A stretch of 64,000 bases of DNA from Dallia pectoralis (taxonomy: Eukaryota; Chordata; Actinopteri; Esociformes; Umbridae): NCBI GenBank assembly GCA_029465975.1, contig CM055754.1, forward strand, positions 11,847,788 through 11,911,787. The letters are read 5' to 3'. Every line of letters begins with the position of its first letter. Within the stretch, counting starts at the first letter, position 1. The position numbers were made by a program, and so were the translations under genes. This document shows, piece after piece, positions 10,801-22,858 of this stretch. The notes under the pieces were generated by a model, which ran no database searches, had not been told where the DNA came from, and worked only from the letters and a program-made list of their open reading frames with translations.

Positions 10801-13507
10801 CATCTAGACCGGTTACCCTAAAGAGACGTTAACTAGACTCCACATCTAGACCGGTTACCCTAAAGAGACGTTAACTAGACTCCACATCTAGACCAGTTAC
10901 CCTAAAGAGACGTTAACTAGACTCCACATCTAGACCAGTTACCCTAAAGAGACGTTAACTAGACTCCACATCTAGACCAGTTACCCTAAAGAGACGTTAA
11001 CTAGACTCCACATCTAGACCGGTTACCCTAAAGAGACGTTAACTAGACTCCACATCTAGACCAGTTACCCTAAAGAGACGTTAACTAGACTCCACATCTA
11101 GACCAGTTACCCTAAAGAAGAGTTACCCTAAAGAGGCGTTAACTAGACTCCACATCTAGACCAGTTACCCTAAAGAGACGTTAACTAGACTGCACATCTA
11201 GACCGGTTACCCTAAAGAGACGTTAACTAGACTGCACATCTAGACCGGTTACCCTAAAGAGATGTTAACTAGACTCCACATCTAGACCGGTTACCCTAAA
11301 GAGACGTTAACTAGACTCCACATCTAGACCAGTTACCCTAAAGAGATGTTAACTAGACTCCACATCTAGACCGGTTACCCTAAAGAGACGTTAACTAGAC
11401 TCCACATCTAGACCGGTTACCCTAAAGAGACGTTAACTAGACTCCACATCTAGACCAGTTACCCTAAAGAGACGTTAACTAGACTCCACATCTAGACCGG
11501 TTACCCTAAAGAGACGTTAACTAGACTCCACATCTAGACCAGTTACCCTAAAGAGACGTTAACTAGACTCCACATCTAGACCAGTTACCCTAAAGAGACG
11601 TTAACTAGACTCCACATCTAGACCAGTTACCCTAAAAGAGACGTTAACTAGACTCCACATCTAGACCAGTTACCCTAAAGAGACGTTAACTAGACTCCAC
11701 ATCTAGACCGGTTACCCTAAAGAGACGTTAACTAGACTCCACATCTAGACCAGTTACCCTAAAGAGACGTTAACTAGACTCCACATCTAGACCGGTTACC
11801 CTAAAAGAGACGTTAACTAGACTCCACATCTAGACCAGTTACCCTAAAGAGGCGTTAACTAGACTCCACATCTAGACCAGTTACCCTAAAGAGACGTTAA
11901 CCCGTTAACTAGACTCCACATCTAGACCAGTTACCCTAAATAGACGTTAACTAGACTGCACATCTAGACCGGTTACCCTAAAGAGACGTTAACTAGACTC
12001 CACATCTAGACCAGTTACCCTAAAGAGACATTAACTAGACTCCACATCTAGACCGGTTACCCTAAAGAGACGTTAACTAGACTCCACATCTAGACCAGTT
12101 ACCCTAAAGAGATGTTAACTAGACTCCACATCTAGACCGGTTACCCTAAAGAGACGTTAACTAGACTCCACATCTAGACCGGTTACCCTAAAGAGACGTT
12201 AACTAGACTCCACATCTAGACCAGTTACCCTAAAGAGACGTTAACTAGACTCCACATCTAGACCAGTTACCCTAAAGAGACGTTAACCCGTTAACTAGAC
12301 TCCACATCTAGACCAGTTACCCTAAAGAGACGTTAACTAGACTGCACATCTAGACCGGTTACCCTAAAGAGACGTTAACTAGACTCCACATCTAGACCGG
12401 TTACCCTAAAGAGACGTTAACTAGGCTCCACATCTAGACCAGTTACCCTAAAGAGACGTTAACTAGACTCCACATCTAGACCAGTTACCATAAAGAGACG
12501 TTAACTAGACTGCACATCTAGACCGGTTACTCTAAAGAGACGTTAACTAGACTGCACATCTAGACCGGTTACCCTAAAGAGATGTTAACTAGACTCCACA
12601 TCTAGACCGGTTACCCTAAAGAGACGTTAACTAGACTCCACATCTAGACCAGTTACCCTAAAGAGATGTTAACTAGACTCCACATCTAGACCGGTTACCC
12701 TAAAGAGACGTTAACTAGACTCCACATCTAGACCGGTTACCCTAAAGAGACGTTAACTAGACTCCACATCTACACCAGTTACCCTAAAGAGACGTTAACT
12801 AGACTCCACATCTAGACCGGTTACCCTAAAGAGACGTTAACTAGGCTCCACATCTAGACCAGTTACCCTAAAGAGACGTTAACTAGACTCCACATCTAGA
12901 CCAGTTACCCTAAAGAGACGTTCACTAGACTCCACATCTAGACCGGTTACCCTAAAGAGACGTTAACTAGACTGCACATCTAGACCGGTTACCCTAAAGA
13001 GACGTTAACTAGACTGCACATCTAGACCGGTTACCCTAAAGAGACATTAACTAGACTCCACATCTAGACCGGTTACCCTAAAGAAACGTTAACTAGACTC
13101 CACATCTAGACCAGTTACCCTAAAGAGACATTAACTAGACTCCACATCTAGAGCGGTTACCCTAAAGAAACGTTAACTAGACTCCACATCTAGACCAGTT
13201 ACCCTAAAGAGACATTAACTAGACTCCACATCTAGACCGGTTATCCTAAAGAGACGTTAACTAGACTCCACATCTAGACCAGTTACCCTAAAGAGACGTT
13301 AACTAGACTCCACATCTCGACCAGTTACCCTAAAGAGACGTTAACTAGACTCCACATCTAGACCGGTTACCCTAAAGAGACATTAACTAGACTCCACATC
13401 TAGACCGGTTACCCTAAAGAGACGTTAACTAGACTCCACATCTAGACCAGTTACCCTAAAGAGATGTTAACTAGACTCCACATCTAGACCAGTTACCCTA
13501 AAGAGAT
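7819..13507. repeat. 42-bp satellite array, block 2
   Basis: The same 42-bp monomer as block 1, about 135 copies. Local oddities recur as markers: an extra GTTAACCC at 8,281, 8,667, 9,641, 11,896 and 12,282; ACCATAAAG near 8,873 and 12,488; TACACCAG near 9,157 and 12,772; and GTTCAC in place of GTTAAC at several sites. These markers show long-range duplication inside the array. The array ends at about 13,507 in single-copy-looking sequence. No genes are present. Confidence 0.97.
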
Positions 13508-14199
13508 TCTCTGTCTGTGGTCTGTGTCTCTCTGCTGCTATTGCTCGTCTCTGCGTTCCACGTTTCTTTCTCCCCCCTACAGCTGGTGTAATCATTTTAT
13601 ACTTTTCAGTCCCCGGCCTAACCAATCGTATTCGTTTCAAGCAAGTTAGTATTTATCCAATGATTGTCCGTGATCAAATGAGACAATGTCACAAGCCTAC
13701 ACATCAACATAAACACGATTAACACGCATGCAACAAATCACCATAATACACTTATCTCATTATATAACGTAATAAAAACACATCAAAATACACACCATGG
13801 AAAAGACCACACAATTATACATTTATGCTCATGATCAGACGCTCTATTTTCAACCCTATTACATCGCCTCAGTCACCCCGAAAGCCTGCACGACATTTGG
13901 CCTCCAATCCTTCCAGTTTGCAGCTGCCAATGACTGAAACAAATTACAAAAAACCCTCAAACTAGAAACCCTCATCTAACCAGCTGCCTTCAAAATACTC
14001 CTGTCTGAACACCTGTCTGATCTCTGTACCTGTTACCTGGCTCTGACTTCTTCTCACTTATGCCTTTTTTGCACAGTGGACCTCTCTCACCTGTACTGCA
14101 GTCATACCTGTTTACACACCTGAATTATTCTAATTGCTCAGATATGCTCAAATGCTCTTTCCCCCATAACCTCGGTCATATAATCCATGCACTCAAATG
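13508..14199. other. Single-copy-looking flank of the satellite
   Basis: About 0.7 kb of mixed-composition sequence between the satellite and the next minisatellite. No long reading frame, splice-consistent exon or recognisable transposon is seen. Confidence 0.5.
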
Positions 14200-14876
14200 A
14201 CCTACCTACTAGACACACTTTAATCTGTTTACCTGCTAGACACACTTTAAACTGTTTACCTGCTAGACACACTTTAATCTGTCTACCTGCTAGACACACT
14301 TTAATCTGTCTACCTGCTAGACACACTTTAATCTGTTTACCTGCTAGACACACTTTAATCTGTTTACCTACTAGACACACTTTAATCTGTTTACCTGCTA
14401 GACACACTTTAATCTGTTTACCTGCTAGACACACTTTAATCTGTCTACCTGCTAGACACACTTTAATCTGTCTACCTGCTAGACACACTTTAATCTGTCT
14501 ACCTGCTAGACACACTTTAATCTGTCTACCTGCTAGACACACTTTAATCTGTCTACCTGCTAGACACACTTTAATCTGTTTACCTGCTAGACACACTTTA
14601 ATCTGTTTACCTGCTAGACACACTTTAATCTGTTTACCTGCTAGACACACTTTAATCTGTCTACCTGCTAGACACACTTTAATCTGTTTACCTGCTAGAC
14701 ACACTTTAATCTGACTACCTTCAAGACACACTTTAATATGTCTACCTGCTAGACAGACTTTAATCTGTTTACCTGCTAGACACGCTTTAATCTGTCTACC
14801 TGCTAGACACACTTTCATCTGTTTACCTGCTAGACACACTTTCATCTGTTTACCTGCTAGACACACTTTAATCTTT
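14200..14876. repeat. 27-bp minisatellite
   Basis: About 25 tandem copies of a 27-bp unit built on CCTGCTAGACACACTTTAAT followed by CTGTTTA or CTGTCTA. The variants TTTA and CTA are interspersed. The last few units on the right are more diverged (TTCAAGACACAC, CTAGACAGAC, CTTTCATCTG). Open frames on both strands (nine-residue repeats) follow from the period being a multiple of three and are not taken as genes. The period matches the one inside the LTR element but the unit sequence is different. Confidence 0.95.
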
Positions 14877-15140
14877 GTACATCCTGAATATAGAAACTCA
14901 TTGTATTTTTTATATATATTTGCTATTGCCTTATCAATGCTGCTCAACCGAACTACATACCTCATCCTGTATAACTTGACCTTGTATTGCCTTATTGTGT
15001 CCCATTGCTATTTGCACTCATGTGTTCTGTGTATTTATTGTGTAACTGTATGTTGCACATTTTTCTCCTTTTCTTGGCCAGGTCGTTGCAAATGAGAATT
15101 TGTTCTCAGTGGGCCTACCTGGTTAAATAAATAAAACTTC
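14877..15140 (+). mobile_element. LINE/SINE 3'-tail-like fragment
   Basis: This AT-rich stretch ends in CAAATGAGAATTTGTTCTCA, then CCTACCTGGTTAAATAAATAAA. That ending is a very common 3' tail of fish non-LTR elements and of SINEs that borrow it. A SINE at 29,999 carries a related tail (GAGAATTTGTTTTCAG...CCTACCTTGTTAAAA). The 5' part has no open frame that I can assign. Confidence 0.6.
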
Positions 15141-15767
15141 TTCCATAAAATGATAAAATGTGTGTGTACACTTTTTATATCAACTGTATGCGGGACAAAA
15201 CATTGGGTATGTTTAGCCATCATCTGTAATATGATCACATTGTAGCCTGTTGAGATTCTAGTAGTCTGTTTGCTTCGTCTGTCTGTGCTCAAGATTAAAG
15301 TCATATTCCATGCTATTGATATATACGTTGACCCCATGTTCACAGCATCTTCCTTCGGCTATACACATTCACCAATCAATTTAACTGTGTGGAGTCTTTC
15401 ACACTATTTCACTTTACATAAGAACATAACTTTCTCCAAGTCATCTGTTTTAATCTTACTATTACCACAGTGGTCAAGCGAGTTGGGCCAGTAAACGAAC
15501 GGCTGTTGGTTTTAATGAAAGCTAAGCAGACAAACCCTGTCGTTCTGTTCCATAACAAGACAGTTATCATAAAAAAGATCTAACCACTATACAGAACGTT
15601 TATGGTTATATAAATCACAGCTATGTGCGTACACACAGCACAGCATGGAGTAGTTCATGCTGTACCATATCTAATGAATCAGACAAGTTTTACATTGCTG
15701 TGAGAAAATCAAAAGATGGTACCCACATAGCATTTGCACATTGCAGGGAAAGAGGGCATTGGACTGT
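15141..15767. other. Unassigned sequence
   Basis: About 0.63 kb without a recognisable repeat or gene. Short frames are present but carry no known motif. Confidence 0.4.
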
Positions 15768-16143
15768 GTGTCGCCTTGGTGTCCTGTCCTCACTGTGTGA
15801 TGCCTTGGTGTCCTGTCCTCACTGTGTGACGCCTTGGTGTCCTGTCCTCACTGTGTGACGCCTTGGTGTCCTGTCCTCCCTGTGTGACGCCTTGGTGTCC
15901 TGTCCTCCCTGTGTGACGCCTTGGTGTCCTGTCCTCCCTGTGTGACGCCTTGGTGTCCTGTCCTCACTGTGTGACACCTTGGTGTCCTGTCCTCACTGTG
16001 TGACGCCTTGTTGTCCTGTCCTCCCTGTGTGACGCCTTGGTGTCCTGTCCTCCCTGTGTGACGCCTTGGTGTCCTGTCCTCACTGTGTGACGCCTTGGTG
16101 TCCTGTCCTCACTGTGTGACGCCTTGGTGTCCTGTCCTCACTG
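15768..16143. repeat. 29-bp minisatellite
   Basis: About 13 tandem units of GTGTCCTGTCCTCACTGTGT plus GACGCCTTG. The main variation is CTCACTG versus CTCCCTG; single changes such as GACACC and TTGTTG also occur. The period is not a multiple of three and no frame stays open through all units. Confidence 0.95.
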
Positions 16144-16744
16144 CATAATTACTTGATCTTCCGCAGTCCTGTATGTTTTCGATTTTGTAATGTGATTAGA
16201 TAGTATTTTCTTATTTATAAACATTCACAAAAGTACAGAAGATAAGGAGTTATTTATAATATATAATGCATATTTTATGGAAACTTCATACATTTTGTTG
16301 AATCTGCTTTTATCCACAATAAAACTAATGGCATTTGCATTATCATGTCAAAGACTGTTCAGAATAACTTTTAAGGTAGAAGGTAATTCTCTTCCTAAAT
16401 AAAGCAGCAGACAGTATTTATAAAACTGTGAAAATGTAATTATTTATGTGTCAAGACAGTAACTAGTTATTCCGGGTGCTGCACACTGGGAAACACATTG
16501 TTTCGTTGCTGTTCATTCCCCATTGAACACTTGTGACATCTAGATTGTTAAACTACATATGTTTTATATAATTGAAAGTAGTCTTGTGTGTAGCCTGCTA
16601 TCCTACACACAGCACACCTTTCTGACACAAACAACAGCATTCCCTGTGGCTGTAAACTACAGTTGTTAAGCCAGACAAGGTCTCTTTGTTATAACATTGA
16701 TATCCCTTATGGGATGCATTTGAAATTCAAGTAATTTAGCAAAC
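16144..16744. other. AT-rich unassigned sequence
   Basis: About 0.6 kb, AT-rich, with no open frame or repeat that I recognise. Confidence 0.4.
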
Positions 16745-16866
16745 ACACTTAGCCGGAACTACTTACAGAAGCAGTTAAGGTTAAGTGACTTTCTCAAGGG
16801 CGCCGCAATATATTTTTCGGCTCCGGGACTCAAACCAGCGACCTTTGGTTATTGGCCAATCACTCA
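16745..16866 (-). mobile_element. tRNA-derived SINE fragment
   Basis: On the minus strand the sequence reads AACCAAAGGTCGCTGGTTTGAGTCCCGGAG in consecutive pieces, with GGTTTGAGTCCC fitting a pol III B box. CCTTGAGAAAGTCACTTAAC follows, the body sequence of a widespread fish tRNA-derived SINE. The A-box head and the 3' tail are missing or too diverged to identify. Confidence 0.65.
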
Positions 16867-17521
16867 AAACAAAAAGTAATACGCTGTAGCAATGCATCAG
16901 GGCCATCTGTCTGGGAAACAATACAATACAATTGCCAGACCAGAATAAGATCATTACAAAACATTGACTATAAAAATAGCAATGCATTCTATTTATCCTA
17001 TGTTAACAGCCTATGCCAATGCAAGTACAATAAATTAAAAGATTAAACAGCCTTCGTAAACTCTTGACCCAGTCCATTCCTAGAACGCTGCTCTTTCAAA
17101 AATACTCAATTAAGTTGAACTCTGTGTGTGCATTGTTTTATGATACAACATCACTGTACAGAACTTTCACCTTTATTGTGGATATGAATTATCCAGTAGA
17201 TAGAAAAACCTGTCACCATAGTTGTTGCTGGCGTTTGTATAACTGACAGTCACCAATTATAGCTATCGCTGAATAAACAACCGCAATAATGTATGATTTA
17301 TTTACTTTCAATATAACTATTCAAAGGTCAGATAGAAAAAGAACATTTAAAACCTGCGGGCTGTTTTTTTTGCCTTCCCTGCAGAACAATAACATTGCGG
17401 CCCTTCTGTGAGGACATGTTTGAAGAAGCCTATTAGATCCAGTCTAGCAGTGAAACCCAGATTCTGGACCAATGAAAGATGGAACAGAGTAGTGTTAAGC
17501 TGGTAACAGCACCACACAAAC
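16867..17521. other. Unassigned sequence
   Basis: About 0.65 kb between the SINE fragment and the Harbinger-like element. No supported gene or repeat is seen. Confidence 0.4.
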
Positions 17522-17524
17522 ATT

Positions 17525-18610
17525 GGGCCATATTCTTCAACCGTTCTTAAGAAGAAATTCGTTCTTAAAACCCACTTACGCAGTTTCCACAAAGATTCTG
17601 ACATTCACCAATGTTTACTTATCTGGAATTTGTTCTTAGGAAAGAACAGAATCTACGCACAGTGAAAAGCACTCTTACGCAGATTTGCCCGCTGACATTT
17701 TCGTGACAAATCATTAGTCTCTGTGTTTTCATCAATTGTACATTGCTTTAAATATTATGAAGAATAACATTATGAATAATATTCAATTATTTCAAATATT
17801 TGCATATATTTAACGCTTTTCTGTGGATGGCACCCCCGAGATTGCGGTCATTCCGATTAGAGTTGTAATCGGGCAAAAAAAGTGAGACCCGACCCGGCCC
17901 GACAGAATTTGGCCCGAGCCCGACCTGAGCCGGACAGTTTTTATAAAGCCCGAAGGCCGAACCCGGTCATTTTGCTGTCATATTTTAAGAGACTGTAAAT
18001 GTTTTGCATTCGGCATAACCGTATCGTTTCTTTCATTAAAAGTGAGATTTTAATCTTTTGGCCGGTGCAACCAAATGTATGGGCCACAGTCCTGCCTGCG
18101 TTTCACCTCCTCAGAATCCATTCGCTAACTGAAACACATCACCTGATCACTCATTCACCGCACAATCCGGAGCGCAAGAGACCGAACCCGAACCCGACCC
18201 GAGTGCAATGATAGACATTAAGACCGAACCCGACCCCCGGGTCGGGTTCGGTCGGGTTCAGGCAAAGATCTGCGCAGCTCTAATTCCGATTATGTCCTGT
18301 CTATTCTATACATATACATGTTGGTTTAGGCATTTTTGCATTCTCCAGGTTTTTACGATGAATTTCCACTCCGCCCTGCAGTTTAATGCCCTTTTATGGG
18401 AAATACCGGGGCGTTTACCTATGCTAATTAGGAACAACGGACACGCTCTTTCCATTTACGAAGACGTGGTATTCATCAATATAGGAACGTAGGTACGAAC
18501 AATTACGCCACTTAAGAACACGTTCGTGAATTTGAGTAAGACTTTTCTTAGGACCTTTCTTAGGAACGAATTTAAGAAATAACTTAGGAAAACATTGAAG
18601 AATATGGCCC
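17525..18610. mobile_element. Harbinger-like non-autonomous DNA transposon, copy 1
   Basis: Inverted ends GGGCCATATTCTTCAA (left) and TTGAAGAATATGGCCC (right) enclose 1,086 bp, with ATT directly outside both ends, consistent with a 3-bp target duplication. Sub-terminal sequences rich in TTCTTAAGAA-like motifs are mirrored on both sides. A second copy with the same ends lies at 54,502-58,921. Copy 1 lacks the Myb/SANT-like piece seen in copy 2, so it is internally deleted, and it carries a nested hAT. Assignment to PIF/Harbinger rests on the GGGCC ends, the 3-bp duplication and the Myb-like piece in copy 2. Confidence 0.75.
17858..18282. mobile_element. Nested hAT-like MITE with 8-bp duplication
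   Basis: A 425-bp insertion beginning TAGAGTTG and ending CAGCTCTA, with ATTCCGAT on both sides (17,850-17,857 and 18,283-18,290). The paralogous Harbinger-like copy has the single uninterrupted ATTCCGAT at 54,827-54,834, which confirms insertion. The interior has repeated CCCGACCCG/CGGGTCGGG-type sequence near both ends. A related right end occurs at about 46,455-46,571. An 8-bp duplication is the hallmark of hAT elements. No transposase is present. Confidence 0.9.
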
Positions 18611-20701
18611 ATTGACCCTATTACCCCACATGCACGCACACGCGCACACACACACACACTTCTGGGTGATTGTATGGTCTCAATGACTTCTTTCTCAGTC
18701 TCTCTGGGGGATAAACATCCAGTCCTGCCTACACTCCCTGACCTGACTGATAACAAAATCAATGTCACTATGGAGAGGACATTTGATTTTATTGATAAAT
18801 CAAAGAAATGTTAGTCATTAAGACTAAAGATCTTATAAAGAAAGAAGACATAGATATTAAACTAGTCTACTTGTCTTTGATGAATGCAAACAACGTTCTC
18901 ACTTAAGAAAAAGATATTGACACAACGTCAATTGTGCAGCAGGGATATCTTCCAAGGAAAAAAAGCTAGATATAGCATACAAACGGAAAAACCCATCAAA
19001 ACGACATCATCCATTTCATTTTCATTTAGCATGGTGTTATCATGTAATCTTTTAAATTATTCTCATTTGAAGGCAGTTCTCATTCTTGGTCATGTTTAAA
19101 ACCTGTCCATTCAAATAACGCACAATTAAGGCAACCTGCTATTACAATTTTAGTTGGCTTTGGAGCCTGAAAAGTTTGAATATGTATATACTGCAATTTA
19201 TTTTCCAATTTACTTACCAAAAATGTATTGAAAATTAAAGTTTTAGCATAGCTTTAAAAAAATGTAAATCTCATTCTGCAGATTCTCATATTTCAAAGAG
19301 TTAACAGCAGATATTAGAGTCTTTTACCTTGTTGTTTTGGGGATTCAAAACAGCAACCTTTTGGGCACTGGCTGAACTGTCTAATTACTAGTCTGTCTGC
19401 ATAAACTCCACCTTCTCCTGAACACTCTCTCTCATATAGTCCAGTAGTGCTTCTGACAGAACTTTGTCCTCATTTCTGTCCCCTGCGAAGGATATATTCA
19501 AAATCCTTTGCTTGTGAATATCTCAACCATGATTTGGAAATTACTCCAATTTGGTTCTGAAAGCAATTAAGGAGTCTGGGAAATGGTAAAACAAACGATA
19601 GCACAAGTTTAATGGAAAGTCATTTAAAAGTGAGATTATCCTGATTAGCCTGCCGAAGCGGGGGGGGGAACAGTGTGAGAGAAGGAAACGCTGCTTAGAG
19701 CTTGAAAGAGATGGGGAAAGATGGGGACAGGGATTAGGTGACCAGTGAACATGGTCCATATGTAGTTTATTAAAAAATCTAAAGACTTATTGACCTGGGG
19801 AGAAGTTTAACCTCCTTCCACCTTAATACAGTATCCAGACTTTGGCTGTTTCCTCCTCACGATTCATGACTAGGACATTTGCCCTGCTTGTACTTGTTGT
19901 GTGTGTATCTTGTTGGAGGTTATGGAATATAGAGAAAACACAGTAGGAAAACAAATAGATGTTGTTATTTGGCCTAGCTTTATAACTGTGGCTGAGATTT
20001 GGCATTTATAAAATAATTGGTGTAGGACCAGGCCTCGGATATCTTGACACACCATGGATGACATATTATTCAAACATTGGCTGTGGCAAACCCTAGCCTC
20101 CTTGACTTGCACAAATAGGATACACAAGTGCCATTTGAAAGATGTCTGGGGGGTAGAGAATATGTTACAAGCCTGTAACTGAGAATTGGCAATGTGTTCA
20201 TTATTGGTTTTTGGTAACAGTTCTATATTCGAAATGAATCACACAAATTTTATCTATGATTCCTAATTAGCATAATAGATAAGGTAATTACTCTGTTCTT
20301 AAAATACTGAACTGTCAAAATAATGTTAAAAACAACAACCTTTATTGTGGTTACAGTATAAAAGTAATAAAGATAGCATTACATTGTAACCTGAATGATT
20401 GACACGAATGTCCCTTTATTAAAGGTGCAAAGGGCTGTCATGAAGAATGGCAATCATGCCTGATTAAACAAGGTCATTCGATGGGAACTGATTTCAGTGG
20501 CAGACATTTTACATATATATTAGATTAAGATGATGAGTATCTATACTCTACAACTGACACACACTATTTACTGCATTCATTTAATACCTATGGATCTTCA
20601 ACACTATTTATTTTCACAGATAACAAGACAATGGAAGCTGGGGATGATTAGGCAAAACAATGCTATTAGAACGTCATTGCCGGAACAGCATTCAATGTAT
20701 A
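18611..20701. other. Unassigned intergenic sequence
   Basis: About 2.1 kb with a short CA-rich microsatellite at about 18,636-18,658. The rest is AT-rich and shows no frame with a known domain. A poly-G run lies at about 19,661. Confidence 0.4.
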
Positions 20702-20703
20702 TA

Positions 20704-20959
20704 CAGGTGCTGGTCATATAATTAGAATATCATCAAAAAGTTTATTTATTTCAGTAATTTCATTAAAAAGTGAAACTTTTATATTATATTCATTTATTAC
20801 TGATATATTTCAAATGTTTGTTTCATTTAATTGTGATGATTAAAACTGATAACTAAAGAAAATCCCAAATTCAGTATCTCAGAAAATTTGATTTTGGGGT
20901 TTTCATTAGTTGTCAGTTATAACTTTTTGATGATATTATAATGATATTACCAGCACCTG
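20704..20959. mobile_element. mariner/Tc1-type MITE
   Basis: A 256-bp palindromic element. The left end reads CAGGTGCTGGTCATATAATT then AGAATATCATCAAAAAGTT. The right end is its near-mirror, AACTTTTTGATGATATTATA then ATGATATTACCAGCACCTG. TA stands directly outside both ends, the usual Tc1/mariner target duplication. The interior has no coding capacity. This end type is frequent in fish genomes. Confidence 0.85.
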
Positions 20960-20961
20960 TA

Positions 20962-21749
20962 TGAACTTAGCATTTTGTTTAATTAATACATAGGGCAAGG
21001 AAAAAGGCCTGTGATCTTCTTAGTAGGCAAACACTACCTGGTAGAGTCTGAAGGCATATGGGGTCAAATTTCACAACACGCTTTACTGTAATTCTGTCTC
21101 AGCCTGGAATTTGACTTCCAAAATCATGAATTAAAATCATGCGGGCAGATCAAGCAAAAGCTGCATTGCAAGCAGAAAACAAACATTAAGTACAAATGTA
21201 GAAAAAAAATTCTAGAACAAATAAAGTATTATTAGAATGAAGTATAAATGTGTCTATACTGTGGGCCACAACTTTATACTTTATTTATGTGTAACCCTTT
21301 AATAATTTAATAAATATATGTTGCTCAAGACATTGTTAGATTAGTATTTTAGTAACCTTTACATTTGTATTGTTACTTTTAGTTAGGCGTCATCTCTCCC
21401 TCTTGTTTTTCCAAACAAGTTGTGTGAATCAAAATCCGTAGTTGGCTTTGGGAACCAATTTAATTTCCCCATACTGTTAATTAAATGTTTTGGAAACTTT
21501 AAAAGATCTTCAAAAAATGTAATCATTCTTGCATCATCATAGGAATAATTATTTTCACCCAAATATCCAAAGGGTGGAAAAAGCATTTACTCAGTCAGTT
21601 GTTTTGGAAACATATCTCTTGATGTAGCATTGAATGCTATACAAACACTCTATATTTGTAGTCACATGGAATTTTACCTTGACAAATCTCTGTTCACATT
21701 CAACATCAAACATTGTTGGACTTAAACTGGAGTCTTGTTTTTCCTAAAA
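20962..21749. other. Unassigned AT-rich sequence
   Basis: About 0.8 kb, AT-rich. No supported gene or repeat. Confidence 0.4.
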
Positions 21750-22050
21750 ACTGTTTTTAGGAAAGACATGGATTTTCTGGCCCTAAAAACCAGGGACCAA
21801 GTGTGTTATCTAGGTGTCATATCAAAGCGGTTCTATCATCTTAAAAATATAGCCAGAATCAAGGGCCGGATGTCCCAAAAGACCGAGAGAAGCTAATCCA
21901 TGCTTTTATCTCCAGTAGGGTTGACTACTGTAATGGGCTCTTAATTAACTGCACTTCCCAAAAAGACTGTAAAACAGCTGCAGCTCAATCAGAACGCTGC
22001 TGATAGAATGTTAACCAAGAGCAAGAGAACATCACTCCGGTTCTTAAATC
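21750..22050 (+). pseudogene. L2-type LINE ORF fragment
   Basis: Broken frames on the plus strand read as the C-terminal part of an L2-like reverse transcriptase: pieces equivalent to HLKNIARI, then EKLIHAFISSRVDYCNGLL, then QLQLNQNAADRMLT. The frame is interrupted by stops and small indels. A second piece of the same region lies at 47,510-47,690, where ISSRVDYCNGLLTG is also readable. It is a 5'-truncated dead copy. Confidence 0.75.
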
Positions 22051-22858
22051 ATTTGTCTTAGCACTCTTGTTTCCCGTATTATCCTGTGTTGCCGGTCTTG
22101 ATTTTTGTTCCCAGTTTCGACCGTTTCCTGACCCCCTGTACAATCCCGCTACAAACCAGGCTTGACCATTGCCTGCCCATCGAACACGACCCTGCCTACT
22201 GCCGGGTACTGAACATTGCCTGCCAATTGACCACGACCCTGCAATTGACCACGACCATGTAGGTGACGTAAGGCATTAATTAACTACATACATAGACTAG
22301 GTAAAACAAACGAAAGAGGATGATTTTGCCATTTACAGTATTGCATTTGCATTTGGAGTAAACACATCTTCGATGAAATTTTAGCTACAGGACTGGCTCT
22401 TCCAAAATCAACTTGCTAATGAAGTTTCTGGAAAGTAGGGCATCTTTTTTCTCAGTTGCTGGGGATATGCAGGTACACACCAGCCAGTTCCTTCCTCAAT
22501 TTGGAGCCACTCCTTGCAGTATTGTTAAAATAAAATGATGACAAAAATGTTCCTCAATAAAGTCTTCCTTCCCACAAGGCCAATTTGAAATGGAAGGTGT
22601 TCCAGGTTCATATGCACTGTGGGAAATAGCCTGGAGAAGAGTTTATGCTGGCCTTGCAATACCCCTTACATTTACCCTAATATTACACGTTTAGCAGGAT
22701 GGTCAATTGTAGCACGGGAAAGATACACAATATGAATAGAAATTCTATAATTAGAATTGTAGTAGTGCATATAAATGGGTACATAAAGAAATACTAATGT
22801 GCATTGAATGTACATGAAATGTGACCAGAGCATAAAACTGTTTATTGAGGAACAAGAA
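22051..22858. other. Unassigned sequence
   Basis: About 0.8 kb. The stretch 22,085-22,260 is richer in GC and contains repeated CATTGCCTGCC and GACCACGACC phrases that resemble decayed LTR sequence, but I cannot prove that. The rest shows nothing recognisable. Confidence 0.4.

Noticed and set aside
1..13507. Telomere
   Set aside because: CCCTAA occurs once per 42-bp monomer, not as consecutive hexamers.
14138..14965. 275-residue minus-strand frame of nine-residue repeats
   Set aside because: Created by a 27-bp minisatellite; the opposite strand is equally open and no promoter, splice or domain signal supports a protein.
15625..15858. 77-residue frame before the 29-bp minisatellite
   Set aside because: Half of it is the repeat itself; the rest has no recognisable motif.
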